A stretch of DNA of 64,000 nucleotides from Sediminibacterium goheungense (GTDB taxonomy: Bacteria; Bacteroidota; Bacteroidia; Chitinophagales; Chitinophagaceae): assembly GCF_004361915.1 (NCBI RefSeq), contig NZ_SNWP01000010.1, forward strand, positions 692,501-756,500, in the 5' to 3' direction. The position numbers were made by a program, and so were the translations under genes. Shown piece by piece: positions 36,676-46,511 of this stretch. Each line of letters opens with the position of its first letter. Positions within the stretch are counted from its first letter, which is position 1. The notes beneath the pieces were generated by a model. The model had not been told where the DNA came from. It made no database searches and was given only the letters and a program-made list of their open reading frames with translations.

Positions 36676-37497
36676 ATGGAAATAAGCCAGATCATACCAC
36701 ACATTGAAGTGTTGATTTTTGCGAGTGAGAAACCACTTACTTCTTTAGACATCGTTGAACTGATTAATAACACTTTCGGTTTTCTGGAAGAGCGCGTAAC
36801 GCTGGATCAGGTGGAAGCTGCTATTCAGGGAATTTGTGAGAAGTATGATTCTGAATTTTACCCTTTCGAAGTTCGTGAAAGTGGCGGAGGCTGGCAGTTC
36901 CTTACCAAAAAAGACTTCCATAAAACCATTGCGCAGCTGAATGGCGACAAGTTCCTCAAGCGTTTGAGCAATGCCGCACTTGAAACCCTTGCCATAATTG
37001 CCTACAAACAACCCATCACCAAAGGAGAGATTGAATCGATCCGCGGTGTAAACAGCGATTACAGTATTCAGAAATTGCTGGAGAAAGAACTGATACTCAT
37101 TAGTGGTCGTAACGAGCAAATGCCAGGCAAACCGCTTGTGTATGCTACCTCCAAAAACTTCATGGATTATTTTGGCATCAACTCTCCGGAGGACCTCCCA
37201 AAAATAAAAGAAGTACTGGCAGAACAAATTGTAGAAGGTACCGTAATACGTCCGGAAGACTTCACAGATCAGCCCGTTGCTGCTGAAACCCATCAGGAGG
37301 AGCCCCCGATTGATGGAGATACTTCTTTATTAAAGGTAAACGAAGACGGCGAACTGATTCTTCAGGTTGATGAAGAAGGTATTACTGAAGAAACTACAGA
37401 AGATACCATTACTGAAACTTCTTCCGAAGACAATGACACACCTCCTGCCGACGAAAGCCAGGATGAGGAGCCTTCTTCTGATGAAAATCCCCAATAA
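36676..37497 (+). CDS. scpB: segregation and condensation protein B
   Basis: 273 residues. Residues 1-180 are the two winged-helix domains of ScpB, partner of ScpA in the SMC condensin (IIPHIEVLIFASEKPLTSLD; ALETLAIIAYKQPITKGEIE). The remaining ~80 residues are an acidic, Thr/Ser/Glu-rich low-complexity tail, common in Bacteroidota homologs and probably disordered. It is followed by lysA on the same strand 49 bases on. Confidence 0.94.
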   Translation: MEISQIIPHIEVLIFASEKPLTSLDIVELINNTFGFLEERVTLDQVEAAIQGICEKYDSEFYPFEVRESGGGWQFLTKKDFHKTIAQLNGDKFLKRLSNAALETLAIIAYKQPITKGEIESIRGVNSDYSIQKLLEKELILISGRNEQMPGKPLVYATSKNFMDYFGINSPEDLPKIKEVLAEQIVEGTVIRPEDFTDQPVAAETHQEEPPIDGDTSLLKVNEDGELILQVDEEGITEETTEDTITETSSEDNDTPPADESQDEEPSSDENPQ

Positions 37498-37546
37498 GAT
37501 TCGTTTCGTTTTATAAGGATAAGCCGAAGACAAGTATCTTCGTGAT

Positions 37547-38764
37547 ATGTCTTTACAAATTTCGAATGAGCAATTAAGAACCATTGCCCGGGAATTCGGC
37601 ACGCCGCTTTACCTGTACAATGCAGACCGTATTACCCATCAGTATACACAGTTACAAACTGCTTTTCAGCACAGCGATAAGGTTCGTTTTTTTTATGCCT
37701 GCAAAGCATTGACCAACCTCAGCATTCTCAAACATATCAAACAGATTGGATGCAATGTTGACTGTAGCTCCATCAATGAAGCCAGGCTTGCCGTACATGC
37801 AGGTTTTACCCCTGAAAATATTTTATACACCAGCAATGGAATCGCTTTTGATGAAATTGAAGAAGCCGTTGCTCTGGGCATTAATATCAACATTGACAGC
37901 CTTTCCAATCTGGAGAAATTCGGAAAAAAATATGGACATAGTTATCCGGTAGGTATCCGTATCAGACCCAATATTATGGCAGGTGGCAATCTGAAAATTT
38001 CTACCGGTCATGAAAACAGCAAATTCGGTATCCCGATTGAGCAGTTACAGGATATCGTACAACTCATGCAGCAATACAATATTCATATTGCAGGTTTACA
38101 CAACCATACGGGAAGTGAGATTAAGGATGTGGATGTATTTATGAAAGTGAGCAGTGTTTTTCTGGATATGATTCCTCATTTTCCCGAACTGCAATTTCTG
38201 GATATGGGCGGTGGTTTTAAAGTGCCCTATAAAGATGGGGATGAAGGGACCGACATACAACTACTGGCCAATGAAATCATGGCTTTTGAAAAGAAAATTG
38301 CAGTTACCTATCAGCGTAATTTTCAGATATGGTTCGAGCCAGGTAAATATATCGTGAGTGAAGCCGGTTACCTGCTTAGTAAAGTGAATGTGCTTAAACC
38401 AACGGCTACTACCACTTTTGCCGGTATTGATACTGGTTTCAATCACCTGATCAGGCCTATGTTCTACGAAGCTTACCACCGTATCAGAAACATCAGCAAT
38501 GAAAAGGGCGAACTGAAAAAGTATGCCGTAGTAGGTAATATCTGCGAAACTGACACTTTTGCCTGGGACAGAGAACTGAATGAAATACGTGAGGGCGATG
38601 TACTTGTATTTGATAACGCAGGTGCTTATGGTTTTGAAATGGCCAGCAATTTCAACTCGCGTTTTCGTCCGGCTGAAGTATTGGTAAAAGACGGGAAAGC
38701 CATTTTGATCAGAAAAAGAGAGGTTTTTGAGGATTTATTAAGAAACCAGGTGGAAGCATTCTAA
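37547..38764 (+). CDS. lysA: diaminopimelate decarboxylase
   Basis: 405 residues, PLP-dependent alanine-racemase-fold enzyme making L-lysine from meso-diaminopimelate. The PLP lysine is in FFYACKALTNLSIL; also seen are the HNHTGSEI loop, the MGGGFKVPY glycine loop and CETDTFAWDR near the active site of the dimer partner. Between scpB and an MlaF-type ATPase, all on the same strand. Confidence 0.96.
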   Translation: MSLQISNEQLRTIAREFGTPLYLYNADRITHQYTQLQTAFQHSDKVRFFYACKALTNLSILKHIKQIGCNVDCSSINEARLAVHAGFTPENILYTSNGIAFDEIEEAVALGININIDSLSNLEKFGKKYGHSYPVGIRIRPNIMAGGNLKISTGHENSKFGIPIEQLQDIVQLMQQYNIHIAGLHNHTGSEIKDVDVFMKVSSVFLDMIPHFPELQFLDMGGGFKVPYKDGDEGTDIQLLANEIMAFEKKIAVTYQRNFQIWFEPGKYIVSEAGYLLSKVNVLKPTATTTFAGIDTGFNHLIRPMFYEAYHRIRNISNEKGELKKYAVVGNICETDTFAWDRELNEIREGDVLVFDNAGAYGFEMASNFNSRFRPAEVLVKDGKAILIRKREVFEDLLRNQVEAF

Positions 38765-38788
38765 AACAAAAGAGTAGCTTGCAGTTAG

Positions 38789-39577
38789 ATGATTGAGATA
38801 AAAAATATCAAGAAGATTTTTGGGGACCGTACCATCCTAGACGATATCAGTGCCGTCATGGAAGCTGGCAAATGCAACCTCATCATTGGCACCAGTGGTA
38901 GTGGTAAAACCGTGCTTACCAAATGTATGGTGGGCCTGTTTCGTCCGGAAGAAGGAGAAATTCATTACGACAATAAAGACATGCTTCAGATGAACAATGA
39001 TGACCGCAAATTATTGCGTCAGCAAATCGGCATGTTGTTTCAGGGTACAGCTTTATTTGATTCGATGACGGTGGAACAGAATGTACTGTTTCCGCTGGAT
39101 ATGTTTACCAACTGGTCAGTTGCTGAAAAAAGAAAAAGAGTGAATGAAGTACTGGATCGCGTAAACCTGAAAGATGCGCATAAACGTTATCCTTCAGAAA
39201 TCAGTGGAGGTATGAAAAAAAGAGTGGGTATTGCCAGGGCCATTGTACTGAATCCCAAATACCTTTTCTGCGATGAACCCAACTCAGGTCTTGATCCGCA
39301 AACTTCTTTGGTGATTGATAAACTTATCAAAGAAATCACAGTCGAATTTAATATTACAACCATTGTGGTGACGCATGACATGAATAGTGTAATGGAAATC
39401 GGAGACCATATTGTGTATCTGCACCAGGGCAGAAAACAATGGGAAGGATCAAACAAGGACATCATTTTCAGTAAAGATGAACTGTTGAATAAATTCATTT
39501 TTGCTTCTGAGTTCTTACAGGATGCCAAAGAAATGCGGATGATGGAAATGAATGGCCTGAATAAAAAGAGTTTATAA
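38789..39577 (+). CDS. mlaF: MlaF-type ABC transporter ATPase
   Basis: 262 residues: Walker A GTSGSGKT, signature ISGGMKKRVGIARA, Walker B YLFCDEPNSGLDP, and the H loop VVTHD. Sequence features fit MlaF, the ATPase of the Mla lipid transport system, so its permease is probably the MlaE at 25455-26192. Here it lies 24 bases after lysA and 5 bases before a redoxin gene, an unusual context compared with mla operons in Proteobacteria. Confidence 0.93.
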   Translation: MIEIKNIKKIFGDRTILDDISAVMEAGKCNLIIGTSGSGKTVLTKCMVGLFRPEEGEIHYDNKDMLQMNNDDRKLLRQQIGMLFQGTALFDSMTVEQNVLFPLDMFTNWSVAEKRKRVNEVLDRVNLKDAHKRYPSEISGGMKKRVGIARAIVLNPKYLFCDEPNSGLDPQTSLVIDKLIKEITVEFNITTIVVTHDMNSVMEIGDHIVYLHQGRKQWEGSNKDIIFSKDELLNKFIFASEFLQDAKEMRMMEMNGLNKKSL

Positions 39578-39582
39578 CAGAA

Positions 39583-40098
39583 ATGTATATGAAACAAATT
39601 GTACTGGTGTTTATGGGGCTGGTTATTACGCTCGGCGCATTTGCACAAAATAGTGGAGGAGATCTTCCTCCTTTTATGAAAACCAAAAAACTGCCTGAGT
39701 TCAGCATTCTGCAGACGGACAGTACCTGGTTTACCTACCAGCAATTACCCAAAACTGATTTTACCATTATCGTTTATTTTAGTCCCGATTGTGGTCATTG
39801 CCAGCATGAGGCCAAAGAGATGATGAGTAATATAGACAGCCTGAAAAATACATTTATTCTTTGGGTCAGCTACCGTGATATGGCAGACATCAAAGGTTTT
39901 GCTGAAATCTATGGTCTTACCAACCATAAGAATGTGAAAGTAGGCCGCGACCCCAATTATGCCATACCCTCCTTTTTTCAGGTAAAATACACGCCATATG
40001 TGGCGGTTTATAACAAAAAGGGTGAGTATTTAAAGGCTTTTGAGGGTGGTATCGAAATGCCCGAACTGAACAGGTTTTTAGCTGAGAATAAGCAATAG
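39583..40098 (+). CDS. periplasmic thioredoxin-fold protein
   Basis: 171 residues: signal peptide (to about residue 23, AFAQ), then a redoxin/AhpC-TSA type domain with active site CGHC (FSPDCGHCQHEAKEMM) and a cis-proline region KYTPYVAVY. It should act as a periplasmic thiol-disulfide enzyme. A start at 39589 is equally possible. Five bases after mlaF. The region 40099-40332 downstream holds a half-copy of an intergenic word repeat (GAGCCCTGAGTTATGGGC) and the mdh promoter. Confidence 0.85.
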   Translation: MYMKQIVLVFMGLVITLGAFAQNSGGDLPPFMKTKKLPEFSILQTDSTWFTYQQLPKTDFTIIVYFSPDCGHCQHEAKEMMSNIDSLKNTFILWVSYRDMADIKGFAEIYGLTNHKNVKVGRDPNYAIPSFFQVKYTPYVAVYNKKGEYLKAFEGGIEMPELNRFLAENKQ

Positions 40099-40286
40099 AG
40101 CAAGCTTTGAGCCCTGAGTTATGGGCTATGAGCAATGTATCTGCTATTTTTTGAAGCAAGTGCATTTTGTTATTGGTAAAAAATCTTCTTGTATCAAGAA
40201 AGTGAGCGTTTAATAAAACCCCATTTTACTTCCCTATTCCTTATTCAATATTGAATATTCGTTATTTCAATCCCCCGGGCTTCCCT

Positions 40287-40294
40287 TACCTTTG
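40287..40294 (+). promoter_or_regulatory. -7 element of mdh promoter
   Basis: TACCTTTG followed by CAGC, 38 bases before the mdh start. A weak -33 element (ATTTC, 40264-40268) lies 18 bases upstream. Confidence 0.55.
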
Positions 40295-40332
40295 CAGCGA
40301 AAAAATTCCTCATTTTTTAAATAATCATTTGT

Positions 40333-41262
40333 ATGAAAGTAACCGTAGTAGGTGCCGGGGCCGTTGGAGCTACCTGTGCCGACAATATTGCCCGCGCCGC
40401 ACTGGCAGAAGAACTGGTATTGCTTGATATTAAAGAAGGTCTGGCCGAAGGTAAGGCTCAGGATATGATGCAGACAGCTGCATTACTGGGATTCGACACC
40501 CGTATTACCGGTAGTACCAATGATTATTCAAAAACAGCGGGTTCAGATGTAGTAGTCATTACTTCAGGCTTACCACGTAAACCAGGTATGACCCGTGAAG
40601 AATTGATTGGTACCAATGCAGGGATTGTAAAAGGTGTTTGCGAAAATATTCTCAAATATTCTCCCAATGCCATCATCATTGTGATCAGTAATCCGATGGA
40701 TACCATGACGTATCTGGCATTACAATCAACCGGTTTACCAAAGAACAGAATCATTGGTATGGGCGGTACACTCGACAGTGCCCGTTTCAAATATCAATTG
40801 AGTCAGCACCTGGGTTGCAGCCCTGCAGACCTGAATGCTGTAGTGGTTGGCGGACATGGTGATACTACTATGATTCCATTGATTCGCTATGCAACCTGGA
40901 ACAGTGCCCCTGTTACCGATTTCCTTACTGCTGATCAGCAAAAACAAATTGTAGCTGATACCATGGTAGGTGGCGCTACTTTAACCAAACTTATCGGTAC
41001 TTCTGCATGGTATGCACCCGGTGCTGCCGGTGCTGCGCTGGTAGAAAGCATTCTGCGTGATGAGAAAAAGCTCTTTACCTGCTGCGTAAGCCTTGATGGT
41101 GAATACGGACAAAAAGACATTTGTCTGGGTGTTCCTGTTGTAATCGGCAAAAACGGCTGGGAAAAAATTCTTGACTTTAAACTGAATGAAGAAGAGCAGA
41201 CACTCTTCAATAAGAGCGCAGAAGCTGTAAGAAGCATGAATGATGTACTAAAGACTTTATAA
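40333..41262 (+). CDS. mdh: malate dehydrogenase
   Basis: 309 residues of the LDH-like malate dehydrogenase group. NAD-binding GAGAVGATCADNIA, substrate Arg-containing loop (GLPRKPGMTREEL), ISNPMDTMTYL, and the catalytic His in GGHGDTTMIP. TCA-cycle oxidation of malate to oxaloacetate in the cytoplasm. A strong terminator lies at 41302-41337. Together with maeB it gives two malate outlets within the window. Confidence 0.96.
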   Translation: MKVTVVGAGAVGATCADNIARAALAEELVLLDIKEGLAEGKAQDMMQTAALLGFDTRITGSTNDYSKTAGSDVVVITSGLPRKPGMTREELIGTNAGIVKGVCENILKYSPNAIIIVISNPMDTMTYLALQSTGLPKNRIIGMGGTLDSARFKYQLSQHLGCSPADLNAVVVGGHGDTTMIPLIRYATWNSAPVTDFLTADQQKQIVADTMVGGATLTKLIGTSAWYAPGAAGAALVESILRDEKKLFTCCVSLDGEYGQKDICLGVPVVIGKNGWEKILDFKLNEEEQTLFNKSAEAVRSMNDVLKTL

Positions 41263-41301
41263 TTTTCTGCTACTCATCTCATTTAATAACCGTTCATACA
41301 C

Positions 41302-41337
41302 AAAGCCCCGTTGGTAAAAATCCGACGGGGCTTTTTT
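41302..41337 (+). terminator. intrinsic terminator after mdh
   Basis: AAAGCCCCGT (41302-41311) pairs with ACGGGGCTTT (41325-41334), and the run of T continues to 41337. Confidence 0.92.
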
Positions 41338-41455
41338 CATAATGATGAGCAACCGTTCGTCATGGTTTTGTCACTGCTCATCCCGAAACGCTGTTTTAAG
41401 CTGTAACATTTATGAGTGCTTTGCGTCTGATTGAGCACCTAAAACGAAACACAAC

Positions 41456-43885
41456 ATGAGACGGATTTTAGTATTGGCTGTGTTTGGATTGACTACTATT
41501 TTCAATTCAGCTTTTGCACAAAGCAGCCACAGCATTAAAGGAAAGGTTACCGACAACTCCGGAAAGGGTATACAGTCTGTAACTGTATCATTATTAAAAG
41601 CAGCAGACAGCAGTCTGGTAAAAGCAGATGTTACCGATGAGAATGGCGCTTTCGAAATAGTGATCGCACCGGCAGGAAAATACCTGCTGAATTATACCAT
41701 GATTGGATTTGAAAGAATCTACTCTGCACCTTTTGAAGTAAAAAATGGACAAGGTTATGACGCTGGAAGCACCACTTTACAAGCAGCCGCTAATAAACTG
41801 ACTGATGTAACAGTTACTTCCCGTAAACCCATGATTGAGATTAAAGCCGATAAAACGGTTTTTAATGTAGAAAACAGTATTAACGCTACAGGTAGCAATG
41901 CACTGGAGCTTTTACAGAAGAGTCCCGGCATTCAGGTTGATAACAATGAGAACATCAGCATGAAAGGAAAAACCGGCGTTCGTATTTATGTGGATGGTAA
42001 AATGACGCAATTGGGTAGCCAGGATCTTGCTGCTTACCTCAAAAGCATTAACAGTAATGATGTAGAAGCGATTGAAATGATCAGCAATCCAAGTGCACGT
42101 TATGATGCAAGTGGTAATGCGGGTATCATTAATATCCGTTTAAAGAAGAATAAAAAATTTGGTACAAACGGATCTGTGAATCTTGGATTTATACAGGGTG
42201 TTACACCGAAAGGTAATGGTTCGGTGAGCCTGAACTACCGCGACAAAAAAGTAAACCTGTTTAGTAATATTGGCGGCAATCTGGGCAGACAAGAAAATAC
42301 ACTTGACCTCTATCGTGTACAACGCGACACCATTTATGATCAGAAAAGTACCAACTGGAGCGATAATAAAAGCCTGAATGCAAAAGTTGGAGCAGATTTG
42401 TTCCTTAATAGTAAAAGTACTTTAGGTTTCCTGGTTACAACAAATATTGCCAATACCGACTGGTCAAGTGAGAGCAATACCAATATTACGTATAAGCCTA
42501 CCAACCAGTATGTAAAAAAACTGGTGGCACTGAATACCATTCCGGGTAGCAGAACCAATATGAACAGCAATATCAACTATCGTTATACAGATAGTACAGG
42601 TAAGGAAATCAATTTTGATGCCGATTATGGCTTGTTCCGTGGTACCGGCAGAAGCTTTCAACCCAATAACTATCTCGACAATAGTGGAAATATGTTATCA
42701 CGTGTAGTGAACCGTAACTATACACCTACTGATATCGATATTTATACGGCTAAAGTTGATGTGGACCAACCAAAATGGAAAGGAAAACTCGGTTATGGTG
42801 CGAAGTTCTCTTATGTAAAAACCACCAATACTTTTGATTTCTTCAATGATATCAATGGCACACCGGTAAAAATTTTAAGCAGAAGCAATAGCTTTACTTA
42901 TAAAGAAAATGTAAATGCAGCTTATGTAAACTACCAGCGCCAATTGAATCCAAAATGGAGCCTGCAAACAGGTTTACGTATGGAGCAAACCAATAGCGAA
43001 GGTGTTTTAACAAGGGCAGATGGTGTAGTACAGGCTGATAATACCGTTAAACGTAATTATCTGGATTTCTTCCCGAGTGCTGCATTAACCTGGGCCGTTA
43101 ACCAGAAACATACCTTAAACCTTACTTTCAGCAGAAGGATCGATCGTCCTACTTATCAGGACCTGAATCCATTTGAAAACAAACTGGATGAACTGACTTA
43201 CGAAAAAGGTAATGCTTTCTTACGTCCCCAGTATACCAATACTGTTGAGTTATCGCATACTTTCAAATACATGCTGAACACAACCATCGGTTACAGCCAT
43301 GTAAAAGATTTTGCTACGCAGACTACAGATACAACAAATAATGCCACATTTGTTCAGCAGAAAAACCTTGCTACCCAACGTATCCTGAGTTTCAGCATCG
43401 GCTCTCCTTTACCCATTGCCAAATGGTGGAATGGATATGCAAATATCTGGTACAACTACCAGATGTTTAAAGGGAAAATTGGTGAGAACGAAGTGAAAAC
43501 AGATATCCCGATGTTTGGTGCCTATATGCAACATTCATTTACACTGGGTGGCGGTTACACAGCTGAGATGAGTGGCTGGTTCAGTGGCCCGAGTGTATGG
43601 GGTGCTACCTGGAAAACACGTTCTTTAGGCGGACTTGATCTGGGCTTCCAGAAGCAGGTGTTGAAAAAACAGGGTACTGTTAAACTGAGTGTAACAGATA
43701 TCTTCTTTACCAATCCATGGACAGCTACCAGCAATTTTGGTGGATTGTATATCAATGGTAGTGGCAGAAATGAAAGTCGCACCGTTCGTTTAGCATTCTC
43801 ATGGCGTTTTGGTAACAGTCAGGTGAAAGCAGCCCGCCAACGCCAGACAGGTCTGGAAACTGAAGCGAAAAGAATTAAAGGATAA
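41456..43885 (+). CDS. outer membrane beta-barrel receptor-like protein (TonB-dependent type)
   Basis: 809 residues: signal peptide (to about 22, FAQ), a CarboxypepD_reg-like domain (about 27-105, IKGKVTDNSGKGIQSVTVSL), a plug domain (about 120-220, LLQKSPGIQVDNNENISMKG) and an OMP_b-brl_3 type barrel to the C-terminus. It should sit in the outer membrane; ligand unknown. No SusD partner is present, so it is not a standard glycan-uptake pair. Ends before a terminator at 43908-43936. Confidence 0.9.
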   Translation: MRRILVLAVFGLTTIFNSAFAQSSHSIKGKVTDNSGKGIQSVTVSLLKAADSSLVKADVTDENGAFEIVIAPAGKYLLNYTMIGFERIYSAPFEVKNGQGYDAGSTTLQAAANKLTDVTVTSRKPMIEIKADKTVFNVENSINATGSNALELLQKSPGIQVDNNENISMKGKTGVRIYVDGKMTQLGSQDLAAYLKSINSNDVEAIEMISNPSARYDASGNAGIINIRLKKNKKFGTNGSVNLGFIQGVTPKGNGSVSLNYRDKKVNLFSNIGGNLGRQENTLDLYRVQRDTIYDQKSTNWSDNKSLNAKVGADLFLNSKSTLGFLVTTNIANTDWSSESNTNITYKPTNQYVKKLVALNTIPGSRTNMNSNINYRYTDSTGKEINFDADYGLFRGTGRSFQPNNYLDNSGNMLSRVVNRNYTPTDIDIYTAKVDVDQPKWKGKLGYGAKFSYVKTTNTFDFFNDINGTPVKILSRSNSFTYKENVNAAYVNYQRQLNPKWSLQTGLRMEQTNSEGVLTRADGVVQADNTVKRNYLDFFPSAALTWAVNQKHTLNLTFSRRIDRPTYQDLNPFENKLDELTYEKGNAFLRPQYTNTVELSHTFKYMLNTTIGYSHVKDFATQTTDTTNNATFVQQKNLATQRILSFSIGSPLPIAKWWNGYANIWYNYQMFKGKIGENEVKTDIPMFGAYMQHSFTLGGGYTAEMSGWFSGPSVWGATWKTRSLGGLDLGFQKQVLKKQGTVKLSVTDIFFTNPWTATSNFGGLYINGSGRNESRTVRLAFSWRFGNSQVKAARQRQTGLETEAKRIKG

Positions 43886-43907
43886 TAGTTGATTTTTAAA
43901 TACAATG

Positions 43908-43936
43908 AAAAGGCTCCGGAGTTTCGGAGCCTTTTC
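43908..43936 (+). terminator. intrinsic terminator after outer membrane protein gene
   Basis: AAAAGGCTCCG (43908-43918) pairs with CGGAGCCTTTT (43925-43935) with loop GAGTTT. Confidence 0.92.
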
Positions 43937-44031
43937 GTTATTCGCAAACACAGGTTATCATGATTGTTATGATCAATCAGGATAATCTTGTTTCATTTTA
44001 CAAAGGATAGAAAATAGTAAAAAAATATTAT

Positions 44032-45033
44032 TTACAAGTATGTATAAGCAGTCTTAGCAATTAGATCTACATCCTGATCCTGCATACATTTAAAATGTGC
44101 CCTTGGACATGTCTTTGTTCCATAATTCGAGCAGGGCTGACATGGCAACCCTTTTACCATGAAATTATGATAAGCCGCCTGGTTATGATGAACCAATTGC
44201 GCTGTTCCATAATAAGGCTCTACATCTAATGCGGGTGAAGTACCACCCCAGATAGCAAGTACAGGCTTGTTCAATGCGCATGCGATGTATTGCATACCTG
44301 TATCATGAGAAATAACAAGCCTGGATTGCCGTATGATATCTGCCGATTCATGCAGACTGAATTTGCCGCAGGCGTTATAAATTTTTACCGGATCGATTTC
44401 TGCAATTTTTTCACCTTCTGCTTTATCTTCTTTTCCACCAACCAGCACAATCGGGTATTGTATTTTACTGCATAACTCGCGGAGCTTATACACGGGTAGT
44501 TTTTTGGTATAATAAGAAGCGCCGATAACAATCGCTACAAAACCTGCACTATGAGACAGGGGTAAGTCTTCCGCTTTCACCTTTATATCAGCAGGAATAA
44601 AATAATCCATACCTTTTCCATCATTCTGTACACCTAATGGTGCCAGCGCGTCTATACAACGCTCTACAATATGCCGCCCGGCCATTTTATTGATATGAAG
44701 TCTCGTAAGTAAAACTTTTTCGATGACTTCTTTATGGTAAGAAAGTACCGGAACCTTTAATGCTTTTTTGATGCGCCAGGTTCTGAAATTTTTATGCAGG
44801 TCAATGATATAATCAAACTTCTCTTCCCGTAATGTTTTGATCAGAGAATCCAGGTTGCTGTTGAAATAATGAAAGCGATCGATATAAGGGTTACCTTCTG
44901 TAACGGCCTTCATCGATTGTTTGGTGAGAAAATGTACTTCTGCATGCTCCACCTGTTGTTTCAAACAACGGATAGCTGGTGTAGTCAGCACAATATCGCC
45001 AATTGAAGAAAAGCGGATTACGAGAAATTTCAT
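44032..45033 (-). CDS. glycosyltransferase family 9 (heptosyltransferase-like)
   Basis: 333 residues. The N-terminal MKFLVIRFSSIGDIVLTTPA and the later SHDTGMQYIACALNKPVLAIWG are typical of GT9 LPS heptosyltransferases, which act on the inner face of the inner membrane in lipopolysaccharide core assembly. The end carries a cysteine cluster (CQPCSNYGTKTCPRAHFKC) common in the Bacteroidota members. The donor sugar is not certain from sequence. Confidence 0.93.
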   Translation of the reverse strand: MKFLVIRFSSIGDIVLTTPAIRCLKQQVEHAEVHFLTKQSMKAVTEGNPYIDRFHYFNSNLDSLIKTLREEKFDYIIDLHKNFRTWRIKKALKVPVLSYHKEVIEKVLLTRLHINKMAGRHIVERCIDALAPLGVQNDGKGMDYFIPADIKVKAEDLPLSHSAGFVAIVIGASYYTKKLPVYKLRELCSKIQYPIVLVGGKEDKAEGEKIAEIDPVKIYNACGKFSLHESADIIRQSRLVISHDTGMQYIACALNKPVLAIWGGTSPALDVEPYYGTAQLVHHNQAAYHNFMVKGLPCQPCSNYGTKTCPRAHFKCMQDQDVDLIAKTAYTYL

Positions 45034-45043
45034 AGCACAATTT

Positions 45044-45204
45044 AGTCTGGAAGACCGAAAGTCCGGAAGTCGGAAAGATTTTTTTACAAAACGATCTTTG
45101 TGTCAATCTGTGCCCTTAGTGACATTGCTTATTGCCACTGAGGACACAGACTGACACATAAAAGAAAATTGTCGCCGGACTTCCGGTCTTAATATCTTTC
45201 GGAC
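45044..45204. repeat. two nested inverted word repeats
   Basis: Outer arms 45044-45080 and 45171-45204 share words such as GTCCGGAAGTCGGAAAGA and complements. Inner arms TGTGTCAATCTGTGCCCTTAG (45099-45119) and its partner (45136-45158, CACTGAGGACACAGACTGAC) form a second stem. It fills the gap between the MFS gene 3' end and the glycosyltransferase start. Confidence 0.72.
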
Positions 45205-46437
45205 TTACTCCTCCACGTAATTCAAATCTTTATGGAAGGTTTCTTCAGTGAAATAGTAAGCAATCAGTGTTATACTCATGACTACGATACCTGTTACAAT
45301 ACCGCTGTTAATCAGGCTCCAGTTCCAGGATTTTTGAAAGAGATCGAGGAACAACATATTAATCAGTGGTAATGCACCGCGTACCATATTGGGTATAGTG
45401 GTGGCAGCGGTGCCTCTTAAATTGGTGCCAAACTGCTCGGCTCCCATCGTCACAAAAATGGCCCAGAAACCCGTGCTGAAACCCAGCAGGGTACAAATGG
45501 CATACATAGAAGTATCAGAATCATTGTATCCGCTGAAGAAAAGAAAGAGTCCGACAATAGTAAGCATGTAATAGAGCAGCAATGCTTTTTTTCTGCTTTT
45601 GAAATACTGGCTCACCAAACCTACCAGCATGTCACCAATAGCAATGGCTGCATACGCGAACATGATAGAACGTCCTGAGTCGATAGTAGTACTATCGAAC
45701 ATAGCTTTACCAAAACGGTCGCTCTGGTTTACCAGTATACCGATCACATACCAGGTAGGTAATCCGATTAAAATGGCAAATACATATTTCTTCAGGCGTT
45801 TACCATTATTAAAAAGCATAAAGAAATTCCCCCTTGCTACTTTCTGTTCTTTTGCCTCACGGAACATACCTGATTCTGCCACACTTACACGCAACAGGAG
45901 TAAGCCTATTCCCAATGCACCACCAATTTTGTAGCAAAGCCGCCAATCGTCTGTTAATTGGTATGTAAAATAAGCTGCTACGGCACCACTCAGTCCGATT
46001 CCTGCCACCAGTGATGTTCCCACTCCCCGTTTATTTTTAGGCAGCAATTCACTCACCAATGTAATACCCGCTCCCAGTTCACCAGCCAGTCCGAGACCGC
46101 CAATAAAACGGCATGCAGCATACTGATTTACCGTCTGTACAAAGCCTGTGGCAAAATTGGCCAGCGAGTATAGGATGATGGAACCAAACAATACACTTAA
46201 TCTTCCTTTCTTATCTGCCAGCACACCCCATAAAATACCTCCCAATAATAAACCTGTCATCTGCCAGTTAATTACACGGGTACTATCTACCAGCATCGTG
46301 GCATCAGTAGCGCCCACACCCAACATACTGGGCTTCTTTACAATGGTAAAGAGGAGTAAATCATAGATGTCAACAAAATAACCCAGTGCTGCAACAATCA
46401 CGGGCAAGGAAAAAATACCATATTTTTTTTCAGTCAT
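45205..46437 (-). CDS. MFS transporter (metabolite:proton symporter-like)
   Basis: 410 residues with 12 predicted helices. It has the MFS motif in the loop 2-3 region (WGVLADKKGRLSVLFGS) and GGLGLAGELGAGITLVSELL in helix 4-5, which recalls sugar- or organic-acid/proton symporters of the SV2-like group. Substrate not known. It is co-oriented with the DedA and DAACS genes upstream but separated by short gaps. Confidence 0.9.
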   Translation of the reverse strand: MTEKKYGIFSLPVIVAALGYFVDIYDLLLFTIVKKPSMLGVGATDATMLVDSTRVINWQMTGLLLGGILWGVLADKKGRLSVLFGSIILYSLANFATGFVQTVNQYAACRFIGGLGLAGELGAGITLVSELLPKNKRGVGTSLVAGIGLSGAVAAYFTYQLTDDWRLCYKIGGALGIGLLLLRVSVAESGMFREAKEQKVARGNFFMLFNNGKRLKKYVFAILIGLPTWYVIGILVNQSDRFGKAMFDSTTIDSGRSIMFAYAAIAIGDMLVGLVSQYFKSRKKALLLYYMLTIVGLFLFFSGYNDSDTSMYAICTLLGFSTGFWAIFVTMGAEQFGTNLRGTAATTIPNMVRGALPLINMLFLDLFQKSWNWSLINSGIVTGIVVMSITLIAYYFTEETFHKDLNYVEE

Positions 46438-46511
46438 GACAAGCAGGTTTGGTATAAAAGTCCGCCCTTCCTCGCGGGAGCGATGTCAGGGTGACGAAGT
46501 AAGCTTTGGTA

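Noticed and set aside
46440-46511. GC-richer stretch before the MFS gene as a REP-type element
   Set aside because: Contains only a short imperfect dyad and no second copy was noticed in the window.
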